Shown: positions 49,541 to 57,733, counted from the stretch's first letter. The stretch: DNA of 64,000 nucleotides from Pseudomonas sp. TH43 (GCF_016650635.1 NZ_JAEKFI010000005.1:310001-374000); one strand, 5' to 3'. Notes: generated by a model from the letters alone, not told the origin. Numbers and translations: made by a program.

Positions 49541-52435
49541 ATGCAAACCGACACAACTCGCGAGAACCCGCAGGGCACCTTGCCGCAGGCCGCCGATTCG
49601 AATTCGGATCTGGCAGCCACCGCGCCTGGTCAACTGCGCGTGATCAAGCGCAATGGCACTGTCGTTCCTTACACCGATGACAAGATCACCGTCGCTATCA
49701 CCAAAGCGTTTCTCGCAGTTGAGGGCGGCACCGCTGCCGCTTCGTCGCGAATCCACGACACCGTTGCGCGCCTGACCGAACAAGTCACCGCGACCTTCAA
49801 GCGTCGCATGCCTTCTGGCGGCACCATCCACATCGAAGAAATCCAGGACCAGGTCGAACTGGCCCTGATGCGTGCCGGCGAGCAGAAAGTCGCTCGCGAC
49901 TACGTGATCTATCGCGACGGTCGTTCGAAAGAACGCGCCGCTCACGCCCCGGCTGCCGAAGCGGTCAACGCTCACCCGTCGATCCGCATCACTCGTGCCG
50001 ACGGTAGCCTGGCGCCGCTGGACATGGGCCGCCTGAACACCATCGTTACCGAAGCCTGCGAAGGTCTGGAAGAAGTCGACGGCGACCTGATCCAGCGCGA
50101 AACCCTGAAGAACCTGTACGACGGCGTGGCCCTGACCGACGTCAACACCGCGCTGGTGATGACCGCGCGCACTCTGGTTGAGCGTGAGCCGAACTACTCG
50201 TTCGTCACCGCCCGCCTGCTGATGGACACCCTGCGTGCCGAAGGCCTGGGCTTCCTTGGCGTGGCCGAGAGCGCCACTCACCACGAAATGGTCGACATGT
50301 ACGCCAAGGCACTGCCGGCCTACATCGCCAAAGGTATCGAGTTCGAACTGCTGAACCCTGTGCTGGCCACCTTCGACCTGGAAAAACTGGGCAAGGCGAT
50401 CAACCACGAGCGCGATCAGCAATTCACCTACCTGGGCCTGCAGACCCTGTACGACCGTTACTTCATCCACAAGGATGGTATTCGTTTCGAACTGCCGCAG
50501 ATCTTCTTCATGCGCGTGGCCATGGGCCTGGCAATCGAAGAGAAGAACAAAGAAGATCGTGCGATCGAGTTCTACAACCTGCTGTCGTCCTTCGACTACA
50601 TGTCGTCGACGCCGACCCTGTTCAACGCCGGTACCCTGCGTCCACAGCTGTCGAGCTGCTACCTGACCACCGTGCCGGATGACCTGTCGGGCATCTATCA
50701 CGCGATCCACGACAACGCCATGTTGTCGAAATTCGCTGGTGGCCTGGGCAACGACTGGACGCCGGTGCGTGCACTGGGTTCGTACATCAAAGGCACCAAC
50801 GGCAAGTCGCAAGGCGTGGTTCCGTTCCTCAAAGTAGTGAACGACACCGCTGTAGCCGTTAACCAGGGTGGCAAGCGCAAAGGCGCTGTCTGTGCCTACC
50901 TGGAAACCTGGCACATGGACATCGAAGAGTTCATCGAACTGCGCAAGAACACCGGTGATGATCGTCGTCGTACCCACGACATGAACACTGCCAACTGGAT
51001 CCCTGACCTGTTCATGAAGCGTGTCTTCGATGACGGCAAATGGACCCTGTTCTCGCCATCCGAAGTACCGGACCTGCACGACCTGACCGGTAAAGCCTTC
51101 GAAGAGCGCTACGAGTACTACGAAGCCCTGTCCGAGTACCCGGGCAAGATCAAGCTGTTCAAGACCATCCAGGCCAAAGACCTGTGGCGCAAAATGCTTT
51201 CCATGCTGTTTGAAACCGGCCACCCATGGCTGACCTTCAAAGACCCGTGCAACCTGCGTAGCCCGCAGCAGCACGTCGGCGTGGTTCACAGCTCGAACCT
51301 GTGCACCGAGATCACCTTGAACACCAACAAGGACGAGATCGCCGTTTGCAACCTGGGCTCGATCAACCTGCCGAACCACATCGTCAACGGCAAGCTGGAC
51401 ACCGCCAAGCTGGAACGCACCGTGAACACCGCCGTTCGCATGCTCGATAACGTTATCGACATCAACTATTACTCGGTGCCACAAGCGAAGAACTCCAACT
51501 TCAAGCACCGTCCGGTCGGTCTGGGCATCATGGGCTTCCAGGACGCTCTGTACCTGCAGCACATCCCTTACGGTTCCGACGCTGCCGTCGAGTTCGCCGA
51601 CAAGTCGATGGAAGCGGTCAGCTACTACGCGATCCAGGCCTCCTGCGACCTGGCCGACGAGCGCGGCGCGTACGAGACGTTCCAGGGTTCGCTGTGGTCC
51701 AAAGGCATCCTGCCACTGGATTCGCAACAGATCCTGATCGAGCAACGTGGCCAGAAGTACATCGACGTTGACCTGAACGAATCCCTGGACTGGGCACCGG
51801 TTCGCGCCCGTGTACAGAAAGGCATTCGTAACTCGAACATCATGGCCATCGCACCGACCGCGACCATCGCCAACATCACTGGCGTATCGCAGTCGATCGA
51901 ACCGACCTACCAGAACCTCTATGTGAAATCGAACCTGTCGGGCGAATTCACCGTGATCAACCCGTACCTGGTTCGCGACCTCAAGGCTCGCGGTCTGTGG
52001 GACTCGGTCATGATCAACGACCTGAAGTACTACGACGGTTCGGTTCAGCAGATCGAGCGCATCCCGCAAGAACTCAAAGAGCTCTACGCGACTGCCTTCG
52101 AAGTGGACACCAAGTGGATCGTTGACGCGGCCAGCCGTCGTCAGAAGTGGATCGACCAGGCCCAGTCGCTGAACCTGTACATCGCCGGTGCCTCGGGCAA
52201 GAAGCTCGACGTGACCTACCGCATGGCCTGGTACCGTGGTCTGAAAACCACTTACTACCTCCGTGCCCTGGCCGCGACCAGCACCGAGAAGTCGACCATC
52301 AACACCGGCAAGCTGAACGCTGTATCCAGCGGCGGCAACCACGGCGACGATTCGGTATTGGCAGCACCTGCCGGTCCGGCACCAGTGCCAAAGGCTTGCG
52401 CGATCGACGAGCCGGATTGCGAAGCTTGCCAATAA
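49541..52435 (+). CDS. nrdA: Ribonucleoside-diphosphate reductase class Ia, alpha subunit
   Basis: A 964-residue catalytic subunit reducing ribonucleotides to deoxyribonucleotides. Two N-terminal ATP-cones are visible (RVIKRNGTVVPYTDDKITVAI at about 29, SIRITRADGSLAPLDMGRLNTIV at about 147), as in P. aeruginosa NrdA. Active-site elements are SSCYLTTV, NLCTEITLN (radical Cys and Glu) and GIMGFQDALYL. C-terminal DCEACQ carries the redox pair served by thioredoxin. GGAG lies six bases before the ATG. The partner nrdB is not downstream in this window; a terminator and an IS110 element follow instead. Confidence 0.97.
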   Translation: MQTDTTRENPQGTLPQAADSNSDLAATAPGQLRVIKRNGTVVPYTDDKITVAITKAFLAVEGGTAAASSRIHDTVARLTEQVTATFKRRMPSGGTIHIEEIQDQVELALMRAGEQKVARDYVIYRDGRSKERAAHAPAAEAVNAHPSIRITRADGSLAPLDMGRLNTIVTEACEGLEEVDGDLIQRETLKNLYDGVALTDVNTALVMTARTLVEREPNYSFVTARLLMDTLRAEGLGFLGVAESATHHEMVDMYAKALPAYIAKGIEFELLNPVLATFDLEKLGKAINHERDQQFTYLGLQTLYDRYFIHKDGIRFELPQIFFMRVAMGLAIEEKNKEDRAIEFYNLLSSFDYMSSTPTLFNAGTLRPQLSSCYLTTVPDDLSGIYHAIHDNAMLSKFAGGLGNDWTPVRALGSYIKGTNGKSQGVVPFLKVVNDTAVAVNQGGKRKGAVCAYLETWHMDIEEFIELRKNTGDDRRRTHDMNTANWIPDLFMKRVFDDGKWTLFSPSEVPDLHDLTGKAFEERYEYYEALSEYPGKIKLFKTIQAKDLWRKMLSMLFETGHPWLTFKDPCNLRSPQQHVGVVHSSNLCTEITLNTNKDEIAVCNLGSINLPNHIVNGKLDTAKLERTVNTAVRMLDNVIDINYYSVPQAKNSNFKHRPVGLGIMGFQDALYLQHIPYGSDAAVEFADKSMEAVSYYAIQASCDLADERGAYETFQGSLWSKGILPLDSQQILIEQRGQKYIDVDLNESLDWAPVRARVQKGIRNSNIMAIAPTATIANITGVSQSIEPTYQNLYVKSNLSGEFTVINPYLVRDLKARGLWDSVMINDLKYYDGSVQQIERIPQELKELYATAFEVDTKWIVDAASRRQKWIDQAQSLNLYIAGASGKKLDVTYRMAWYRGLKTTYYLRALAATSTEKSTINTGKLNAVSSGGNHGDDSVLAAPAGPAPVPKACAIDEPDCEACQ

Positions 52436-52480
52436 GCTGAGCGGAGTCAGGCGTTGCAAGACGCTTGATGCTTTCCAGGC

Positions 52481-52526
52481 AAAAGAAACCCCCGACAGAC
52501 TTGTGGTTTGTCGGGGGTTTTCTTTG
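52481..52526 (+). terminator. Intrinsic terminator of nrdA
   Basis: AAAGAAACCCCCGACA pairs with TGTCGGGGGTTTTCTTT around ACTTGTGGT, with a T-rich tail. It begins 45 bases after the nrdA stop and suggests nrdA is monocistronic here. Confidence 0.9.
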
Positions 52527-52635
52527 GCCTGAGAAAAACAAAAGCCGACCGCACGATCTTCCACTGCTCAACGGGGTGAGCGATACAGCCAAAGCGGATC
52601 AAAAGATCGCAGCCTTCGGCAGCTCCTTGTATCTC

Positions 52636-52840
52636 GACTATCGCTCCGTCAGGAGCGATAGTTCTCGACTGATCATCGAGGGAGGGACTTGGAAGCCGTG
52701 CAGCTCCTTAGGCTTTTTGCCTGTGATGTAGATCGTGCTCCTGCCCTCCACACTCACTCATATAGTTCGAACGGTATCTTGGGCCCGTCTTTGGCGAGAG
52801 CCCGCATTCGCAAGGTTGGACAGAGTGCAGTGATGATCGA
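52636..52840 (+). ncRNA. Candidate IS110 bridge RNA in the left end
   Basis: A 5' hairpin CTATCGCTCC-GTCA-GGAGCGATAG (52638-52661) is followed by two stem-enclosed loops. Target loop: closed by GGAGGG (52681-52686) with CCCTCC (52744-52749); it carries GCAGCTCCT (52700-52708), identical to the left target, then hairpin AGGC-TTTTT-GCCT, then TGTAG (52727-52731), the complement of right-target CTACA. Donor loop: ACGGTATCT (52771-52779), identical to the element's right end (53845-53853), then GGGC...GCCC, then GCAAG (52810-52814), which pairs with the left-end start CTTGT using one G-T wobble. This is the known bridge-RNA plan of IS110 elements. Exact RNA ends are not known. Confidence 0.75.
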
Positions 52841-52864
52841 AAACGGATCAATGGAGAGACAGTC

Positions 52865-53836
52865 ATGTCCAATTTCGTCGGCGTCGATATCGCTAAAAAC
52901 ACCTTTGATATCGCCACTCACCTGCCAAACGGTAAACACAAAACCAAAGCCAAACTGGCCAACGACCCGAAGGGTTTCAAAGAGTTTGAAGCTTGGCTGA
53001 ACAAGCAGGTCGAGCCTTCGTCCCTGATCGTGATGGAAGCCACCAGCGTGTATCACCTGGAACTTGCCGAGTTTGTTTACAACAGGGGCTACCGGGTCTG
53101 TGTTGTAAATCCGTCCACGACCAGCGCTTACGCCGGCAGCGAGTTACGCCGGATCAAAACCGACAAAAGCGACGCCAAACTGATCGCTGACTTTGCTCGG
53201 GAAAAGGCTGAGAAGCTTCAACTGTGGGCGCCGGAGCCGTTGAAGTATCGCCAGCTAAAGGCGATGGTGCGGCGGTTGGACGACCTTCAGGAGATGGAGC
53301 GAATGGAGCTCAATCGACTGGATGTGTCCGACGAGAAGGTCAAAGACTCGATCAACTCTGTGCTGCGCCACATCGAAAAAGAGATCGCTGAAACGCACAA
53401 GGCGATCAAAAAACACATCGACGATGACCCGGACATGCGCCAGATGCGTGACTTGATCGTCACCATCGACGGCATCGGACAGAAAACGCTTGAACGGCTG
53501 CTGGCCGAACTGGGCGACCTGCGCAAATATGACGATCCTCGCAAACTGGTCGCTGCCGCTGGGTTGAACCCAAAGCTTCAGGACTCAGGGGTGCTCAAGG
53601 GGCGAACTGTGATTTCGAAGATCGGCTCGGCACGGGTTCGGGCTGGTCTGTACATGCCAGGCTTGGTGGCGCTGAAGCACAACGAAGCGATAATCGCCAT
53701 GAAGGATCGCCTGAAGGCCAACGGCAAGGCTCCCAAGCAGATCATCTGTGCAGCGATGCGCAAGCTGCTGCATTTCGTTTACGCCGTTCTAAAATCGGGC
53801 CAACCATTTGACCCGAAATTTGCACTTGCCCGATGA
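52865..53836 (+). CDS. IS110-family DEDD transposase/recombinase
   Basis: A 323-residue recombinase. The RuvC-like DEDD domain has Asp8 (GVDIAKNTFD), Glu58 (VMEATSVYH), Asp100 and Asp103 (KTDKSDAKLIADF). A coiled helical segment lies at about residues 135-190. The C-terminal Transposase_20 domain includes IDGIGQKTLERLLAELGD, AAAGLNPKLQDSG and SKIGSARVRAGLYM. It appears intact, with GGAG nine bases before its ATG. Such enzymes use a bridge RNA to pair donor and target DNA. The candidate RNA lies immediately upstream on the same strand. Confidence 0.95.
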   Translation: MSNFVGVDIAKNTFDIATHLPNGKHKTKAKLANDPKGFKEFEAWLNKQVEPSSLIVMEATSVYHLELAEFVYNRGYRVCVVNPSTTSAYAGSELRRIKTDKSDAKLIADFAREKAEKLQLWAPEPLKYRQLKAMVRRLDDLQEMERMELNRLDVSDEKVKDSINSVLRHIEKEIAETHKAIKKHIDDDPDMRQMRDLIVTIDGIGQKTLERLLAELGDLRKYDDPRKLVAAAGLNPKLQDSGVLKGRTVISKIGSARVRAGLYMPGLVALKHNEAIIAMKDRLKANGKAPKQIICAAMRKLLHFVYAVLKSGQPFDPKFALAR

Positions 53837-53853
53837 GGGGCAAGACGGTATCT

Positions 53854-54361
53854 ACAGGGAATGAGTACAGCTGCCAGAGCTTGGTCGGCTGTCAGGCCGT
53901 TTTCGGGAGCGAGCCCCCTCCCACAGTTTGAGCCAGGTTCACCCGCGAGAGCTTGGTCGGCTGTCAGGCCGCCATCGCTGGCAAGCCAGCTCCCACAAAA
54001 AACAAGCACACCCCAAACGCGGCCATGCCGCCCCACTCAACACAATGAGCGTTAGCTCGAGTACCGCTCTTGATCTAGAAGGCCCGTCGGAAGGCTGAGT
54101 GGAGGGATTGATCCGGGGGTGGGAGCGCAGCGACCGTTTGGCGCAGCCAAATGCATCGAGAGGAGGTGCAGCGCAGCAAACCGTAGGCGATGCCCCCGGA
54201 TCAATCCCGGAGCGAAGGAACCCGAGCCCCAGCGAGGGCCGTACGTCAGGGTAAGCCTTTTGGGTTACCTTTTCGGCGTTTGGAAAAGGTGACCCGCCGT
54301 AAGGGCGGAACCCTGATCAGCAACACCCGCAGCAACGGATATGCCCCCAAAACCCACCCAC
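53854..54361. repeat. Repeat-rich region between the IS110 element and flgE
   Basis: No gene is supported. GCTTGGTCGGCTGTCAGGCC occurs twice (about 53879 and 53949). GCTGGCAAGCCAGC recurs at about 53975. A 16-base perfect inverted pair (54104-54119 and 54193-54208) brackets a palindromic block. Positions 54248-54350 are an inverted diverged copy of 41251-41350. Confidence 0.7.
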
Positions 54362-54396
54362 AAAAAAGCCCCTCAAAACGAGGGGCCCCTTTGCAC
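54362..54396 (-). terminator. Intrinsic terminator downstream of flgE
   Basis: On the minus strand GGGGCCCCTCGTTTTGAGGG ends in GCTTTTTTGTGG. It lies about 20 bases after the flgE stop and so ends the flgBCDE transcript here. Confidence 0.85.
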
Positions 54397-54411
54397 AGCC
54401 AGAACCCGCAA

Positions 54412-55752
54412 TCAGGTCATCTGAATGATGGTCTGCATGATGGTGCTCTGAGTCGAAATAGTCTTCGCGTTCGCCTGATAGTTGCTCTGGCCTTTGATCA
54501 GATCCACCAGCTCGTTGGTCAGGTTAACGTTCGACTCTTCCAGCGAGTTGGAAGCGATCGAACCCAAGGTACCGGTTTCCGGTGCATCGTAGCCAGGGAT
54601 ACCCGAAGCGAACGTCTCTTTCCAGCTGGTGCCACCGATTGCTTGCAGGCCTTGTTCGTTGGTGAAGCTGGCCAGTGCAACCTGGCCGATGGCCTTGCTC
54701 TGGTTGTTGCTGAAGTTGGCGAACAGCGTACCGGTGCCGTCGATGGTCAGGTTGGTGATCTGGCCAGTGGCGTAACCATCCTGAGTCGGGATCGAACGCG
54801 CGGTGTCAGCGTTGTACTGAGTGGTCTTGGCCATGGAGATGGTCACACCAGCCGTGTTGGCCGCTGCACCGTTAGGCGTGAATTTGCCGTTGGTCACGGT
54901 GCCTGGCTTCCAGCCGGTCAGCGTCAAGTCGCTGCTGAGGATCGGCTTGAGGGGGTCCAGCGGGTTTGGCGTGCTGACCTGAGTCAAATTGCCAGAGCTG
55001 TCAAATGTCAGTGTCGAAGCAACCGGAGGAGTAGCAGGATCGCTTGGATCGCTACCGGTAGCGTCCGGATTGCGCCCATCTACCAGGGTGTAAACCTTCC
55101 AGGTATTGTCATCAGTCTTCACAAAGTACTGATCCATGACGTGCGAGTTGCCCTGAGTGTCATAGATCGGGGTACTGAACGACTTGGTGTACGTCGCCAG
55201 CTTGGTCGGATCGAACACAACAGCGTTGGTGCCCGTATCGACGATTTTTGTTGCCGAGGAGTTCAAGTTGATACTCGAAGTCACCAGCGAAGTCGACTTA
55301 GGCGCCAGGTTCGAAGTATCGATTTTCAGGTCAGTCAACACGCCATTGATGATCTTGCCGTTGGCATCCACACCGTAGCCTTGCAGGCGCGAGGTGTAAT
55401 CGGTGTTGGTGATGAAGCCCTGATCGTCAACCTTGAACGTACCGGCACGGGTGTAGGACACCGAGCCGTTGTTGCTCATGGTGAAGAAACCCGAACCGTT
55501 GATGCCCATGTCCAACACGTTACCGGTGTTGTTGATGTCACCCTGGGTGAACTGCTGGGAAACGTTGGCAAGGCGCACACCGTTGCCGATCACTTTGCTG
55601 CCGCTGCCCAGGCGAGTGGCCGAGTACACGTCTTCGAATTCTGCGCGGGACGATTTGAAACCGGCGGTTGCGACGTTGGCGATGTTGTTGCCGGTCACGT
55701 CCAGTTGTTTGTTGGCTGCATAGAGACCGCTAAGGCCGATATTGAAAGACAT
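54412..55752 (-). CDS. flgE: Flagellar hook protein FlgE
   Basis: A 446-residue structural protein of the flagellar hook. The N-terminal rod/hook signature MSFNIGLSGLYAANKQLDVTGNNIANVATAGFKSSRAEF and C-terminal heptad region (SLEESNVNLTNELVDLIKGQSNYQANAKTISTQSTIMQTIIQMT) form the coiled core of the filament axis; the middle is the variable surface domain. It is the last gene of flgB-flgC-flgD-flgE in this window. flgF does not follow; a terminator does. Confidence 0.95.
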   Translation of the reverse strand: MSFNIGLSGLYAANKQLDVTGNNIANVATAGFKSSRAEFEDVYSATRLGSGSKVIGNGVRLANVSQQFTQGDINNTGNVLDMGINGSGFFTMSNNGSVSYTRAGTFKVDDQGFITNTDYTSRLQGYGVDANGKIINGVLTDLKIDTSNLAPKSTSLVTSSINLNSSATKIVDTGTNAVVFDPTKLATYTKSFSTPIYDTQGNSHVMDQYFVKTDDNTWKVYTLVDGRNPDATGSDPSDPATPPVASTLTFDSSGNLTQVSTPNPLDPLKPILSSDLTLTGWKPGTVTNGKFTPNGAAANTAGVTISMAKTTQYNADTARSIPTQDGYATGQITNLTIDGTGTLFANFSNNQSKAIGQVALASFTNEQGLQAIGGTSWKETFASGIPGYDAPETGTLGSIASNSLEESNVNLTNELVDLIKGQSNYQANAKTISTQSTIMQTIIQMT

Positions 55753-55782
55753 ATTCCACTCCTTTGTGCCGGTTAGTCGGCT

Positions 55783-56508
55783 CTATATACCAATGGTTTG
55801 TACTTTGGACAGGGCAACGGTGCCCTTGCCGGACAGGTTGAGCATCAGCTCGCCGCCGGTCTGGCTGATCGTCACGCTGGTGACGGTGGCCGGCAGGTAG
55901 GTCGCCATATCGGTCGAGGTACCATTGATCGATGCGTTGGCCTTAACGGTATAAGTACCGGTCTTGACCACATTGCCGTCCTTGTCCTTGCCGTCCCAGG
56001 TGAAGCTCGCGCTGCCTGCGGCACGACTGCCCAGATCGATGGTGCGAACCACCGTGCCGCTGCTGTCGGTAATGCTGACGGTACCGCCGGCAATCGACGA
56101 TGGAACGGTGACCGAACCGGTCATGCCTTTGCTCGGATCGTCGAGCTGAACCGAGTTGGTCTGCACAATCACGTTGCGACCGACCAGCGACGATGCCTGC
56201 AACGCTTGCGACGAGTTGTAGTTGCCGGCCAGCGAGCTGACAGTGCTGTTAAGCGTGGTGATGCCTTCCAGGCTGCTGAACTGCGCCAACTGCGCCACGA
56301 ATGCGCTGTTGTCTTGCGGATCAAGCGGGTTCTGGTTTTTCAGCTGGGTAACCAGCAGTTGCAGGAACGCGTCCTTGCCCAGAGCCTGGCCGCCGGTGGA
56401 GCTGTTAGTGGCCGAAGCAATGCCATCGGCTGTCGAACTGGTCTTTTTCGACGAGTTCGCCAGGATGTCATTCATGCTCAGGGAGCTGGTGGTATCGGAA
56501 ACACTCAT
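55783..56508 (-). CDS. flgD: Flagellar hook assembly scaffold FlgD
   Basis: A 241-residue hook-capping scaffold. The conserved N-terminal part (GKDAFLQLLVTQLKNQNPLDPQDNSAFVAQLAQFSSLEGI) is the FlgD cap signature. The C-terminal half has the FlgD Tudor-like/FnIII fold (GTVVRTIDLGSRAAGSASFTWDGKDKDGNVVKTGTYTV). It lies between flgC (15-base gap) and flgE (30-base gap). It is exported by the flagellar type III system and lost after hook completion. Confidence 0.95.
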   Translation of the reverse strand: MSVSDTTSSLSMNDILANSSKKTSSTADGIASATNSSTGGQALGKDAFLQLLVTQLKNQNPLDPQDNSAFVAQLAQFSSLEGITTLNSTVSSLAGNYNSSQALQASSLVGRNVIVQTNSVQLDDPSKGMTGSVTVPSSIAGGTVSITDSSGTVVRTIDLGSRAAGSASFTWDGKDKDGNVVKTGTYTVKANASINGTSTDMATYLPATVTSVTISQTGGELMLNLSGKGTVALSKVQTIGI

Positions 56509-56523
56509 GGCAATCGCCCCTTA

Positions 56524-56967
56524 TTACTGACCGAGGGTCAGTACCTTCTGCATCATGGTTTTCGCGGTGTTCATCATTTCGGCGTTGGTCTGGAACGAAC
56601 GGCTCGCGGAAATCATGTCAGCCATTTCTTCCACCACGTTGACGTTCGGGTAGTAGACGTAGCCTTTGGCATCGGCCGCCGGATGGTTCGGTTCGTAACG
56701 CGCTTCAAGGTTGCTCTGGTCTTCGACCACACCGAGCACCTGCACGCCTTGACCGGCGGCATCCTGACTCTGGAACAGCGAGTTGCTGCCGCTGTTCTGG
56801 CCGCCCTGGAACATGGTGGCGAACACCGGGTGACGGGCGCGATAGGTCTGGTCGATGCTCGACGAGACGGTTTCGGCGTTGGCGATGTTCGAGGCCACGG
56901 TGTTCAGACGCGTGGTCTGTGCGCTCATGCCGCTGCCGGCAATGTTGAAAACGCTGGACAGGGACAT
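56524..56967 (-). CDS. flgC: Flagellar basal-body rod protein FlgC
   Basis: A 147-residue proximal rod subunit. The N-terminus MSLSSVFNIAGSGMSAQTTRLNTVASNIANAETVSSS and C-terminus VEEMADMISASRSFQTNAEMMNTAKTMMQKVLTLGQ are the paired helices of rod proteins. It follows flgB after three bases and precedes flgD. Confidence 0.95.
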   Translation of the reverse strand: MSLSSVFNIAGSGMSAQTTRLNTVASNIANAETVSSSIDQTYRARHPVFATMFQGGQNSGSNSLFQSQDAAGQGVQVLGVVEDQSNLEARYEPNHPAADAKGYVYYPNVNVVEEMADMISASRSFQTNAEMMNTAKTMMQKVLTLGQ

Positions 56968-56970
56968 GGA

Positions 56971-57378
56971 TTACTCTCCGCGCAAGGCTGACACCAGCCC
57001 TTTGAATTTGCTGTTGAGCAGGGTGAAGCTGGCCTGGAAACCGACCGCGTTTTCCGCGTAATTCGATTGCTCAAGCTGGGCGTCCACGGTGTTCTGGTCA
57101 ATCGACGGTTGCATCGGCGTGCGATACAGCAGCGATTCGTCGCCATTGCCCAGACCTTCTGCCTCGATGTGACGGCTATTGGTCATGTTCAGGGCGATAG
57201 TGCCGTTGGCGTTCTTCTGGGTCTGTGCTTCAAGCACTTTGGAGAAGTCCAGATCCCGAGCCTTGTAGTTCGGGGTATCGGCGTTGGCGATGTTGTTCGC
57301 CAGGACTTCGGCACGCTGGGCGCGGAAGCCAAGAGCCTTTTCGTGAATGCCGAGCGCTTTATCGAAGCTGATGCTCAT
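56971..57378 (-). CDS. flgB: Flagellar basal-body rod protein FlgB
   Basis: A 135-residue rod protein. The N-terminus MSISFDKALGIHEKALGFRAQRAEVLANNIANADTPNYKARDLDF and C-terminal helix (VDAQLEQSNYAENAVGFQASFTLLNSKFKGL) are typical. The start at 57378 is fixed by this signature; the upstream in-frame reading runs through the promoter. A perfect sigma54 -24/-12 element lies 43-59 bases upstream, so the flgBCDE unit should be FleQ/RpoN-controlled. Confidence 0.95.
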   Translation of the reverse strand: MSISFDKALGIHEKALGFRAQRAEVLANNIANADTPNYKARDLDFSKVLEAQTQKNANGTIALNMTNSRHIEAEGLGNGDESLLYRTPMQPSIDQNTVDAQLEQSNYAENAVGFQASFTLLNSKFKGLVSALRGE

Positions 57379-57420
57379 GTCGGGAACCTTCGGGTGACCG
57401 GTTTTTCGTAACTGAGCTTT

Positions 57421-57437
57421 AGCAAGCCGCGTGCCAA
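57421..57437 (-). promoter_or_regulatory. Sigma54 promoter of flgBCDE
   Basis: On the minus strand TTGGCACG-CGGC-TTGCT matches the sigma54 consensus, with GG and GC ten bases apart. Upstream, AGAAAAGCGGCA (57494-57505) and TGCCGCTTTTCT (57532-57543) form a perfect 12-base inverted repeat that could bind an enhancer protein. Confidence 0.88.
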
Positions 57438-57570
57438 TGCGAGAAACACCCGGAAACCGGGGCTTTGCCGGGAGTCGGCAAAGCGGCAATGCCAGAAAAG
57501 CGGCAACTGGTTTCCGCCGAATGCCGCTTTTCTGCCGCTTGCCTCCCTTGCCAGGTCAACGCAGATCCCC

Positions 57571-57660
57571 GTGGTAGCGAGCCTGCTCGCGAGGGCTATG
57601 TGCCAGTCGGCAATTGTTTTTCTGACAGGCCGCCTTCGCGAGCAGGCTCGCTCCCACAGG
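57571..57660. repeat. REP doublet upstream of flgB
   Basis: GTGGTAGCGAGCCTGCTCGC at 57571 and inverted CTTCGCGAGCAGGCTCGCTC ending near 57660, between the flgB promoter and the cheR terminator. Confidence 0.8.
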
Positions 57661-57696
57661 GGGATTTGTGCTGTTCGTGGGAAATTGTTCAGGCAT

Positions 57697-57733
57697 AAAA
57701 AAACGGCAGACCTTTGCGGGCCTGCCGTTTTTT
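57697..57733 (-). terminator. Intrinsic terminator of cheVR
   Basis: On the minus strand AACGGCAG pairs with CTGCCGTT (loop GCCCGCAAAGGT) and ends in TTTTTTAT, 15 bases after the cheR stop. Confidence 0.88.

Larger units (their letters stand above)
52628..53853 (+). mobile_element. IS110-family insertion sequence, about 1226 bp
   Basis: The left boundary follows GCAGCTCCT (core CT at 52626-52627). The right boundary is the CT at 53852-53853, followed by ACAGGGA. Removing the element restores CGGCAGCTCCT-ACAGGGA, matching the family of repeats represented uninterrupted at 4089-4123 (GGCAGACGCCTACAGGG). The layout is a long non-coding left end (237 bases), one DEDD transposase gene and a 17-base right end. 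There are no terminal inverted repeats. All these are IS110 features. Confidence 0.85.

Noticed and set aside
49478..52564. A 1028-codon open frame antisense to nrdA
   Set aside because: It mirrors nrdA codon structure, has no ribosome site or recognisable domain, and nrdA itself is unmistakable.
52629..53853. Alternative IS110 ends using the shared GTATCT (52629-52634 and 53848-53853)
   Set aside because: Rejoining there gives a site unlike the repeat family, whereas the CT core at 52626-52627 restores the sequence seen at 4089-4123.
54190..55776. Plus-strand frame across the repeat block and antisense to flgE
   Set aside because: The first part is translated repeat DNA and the rest is a shadow of flgE.
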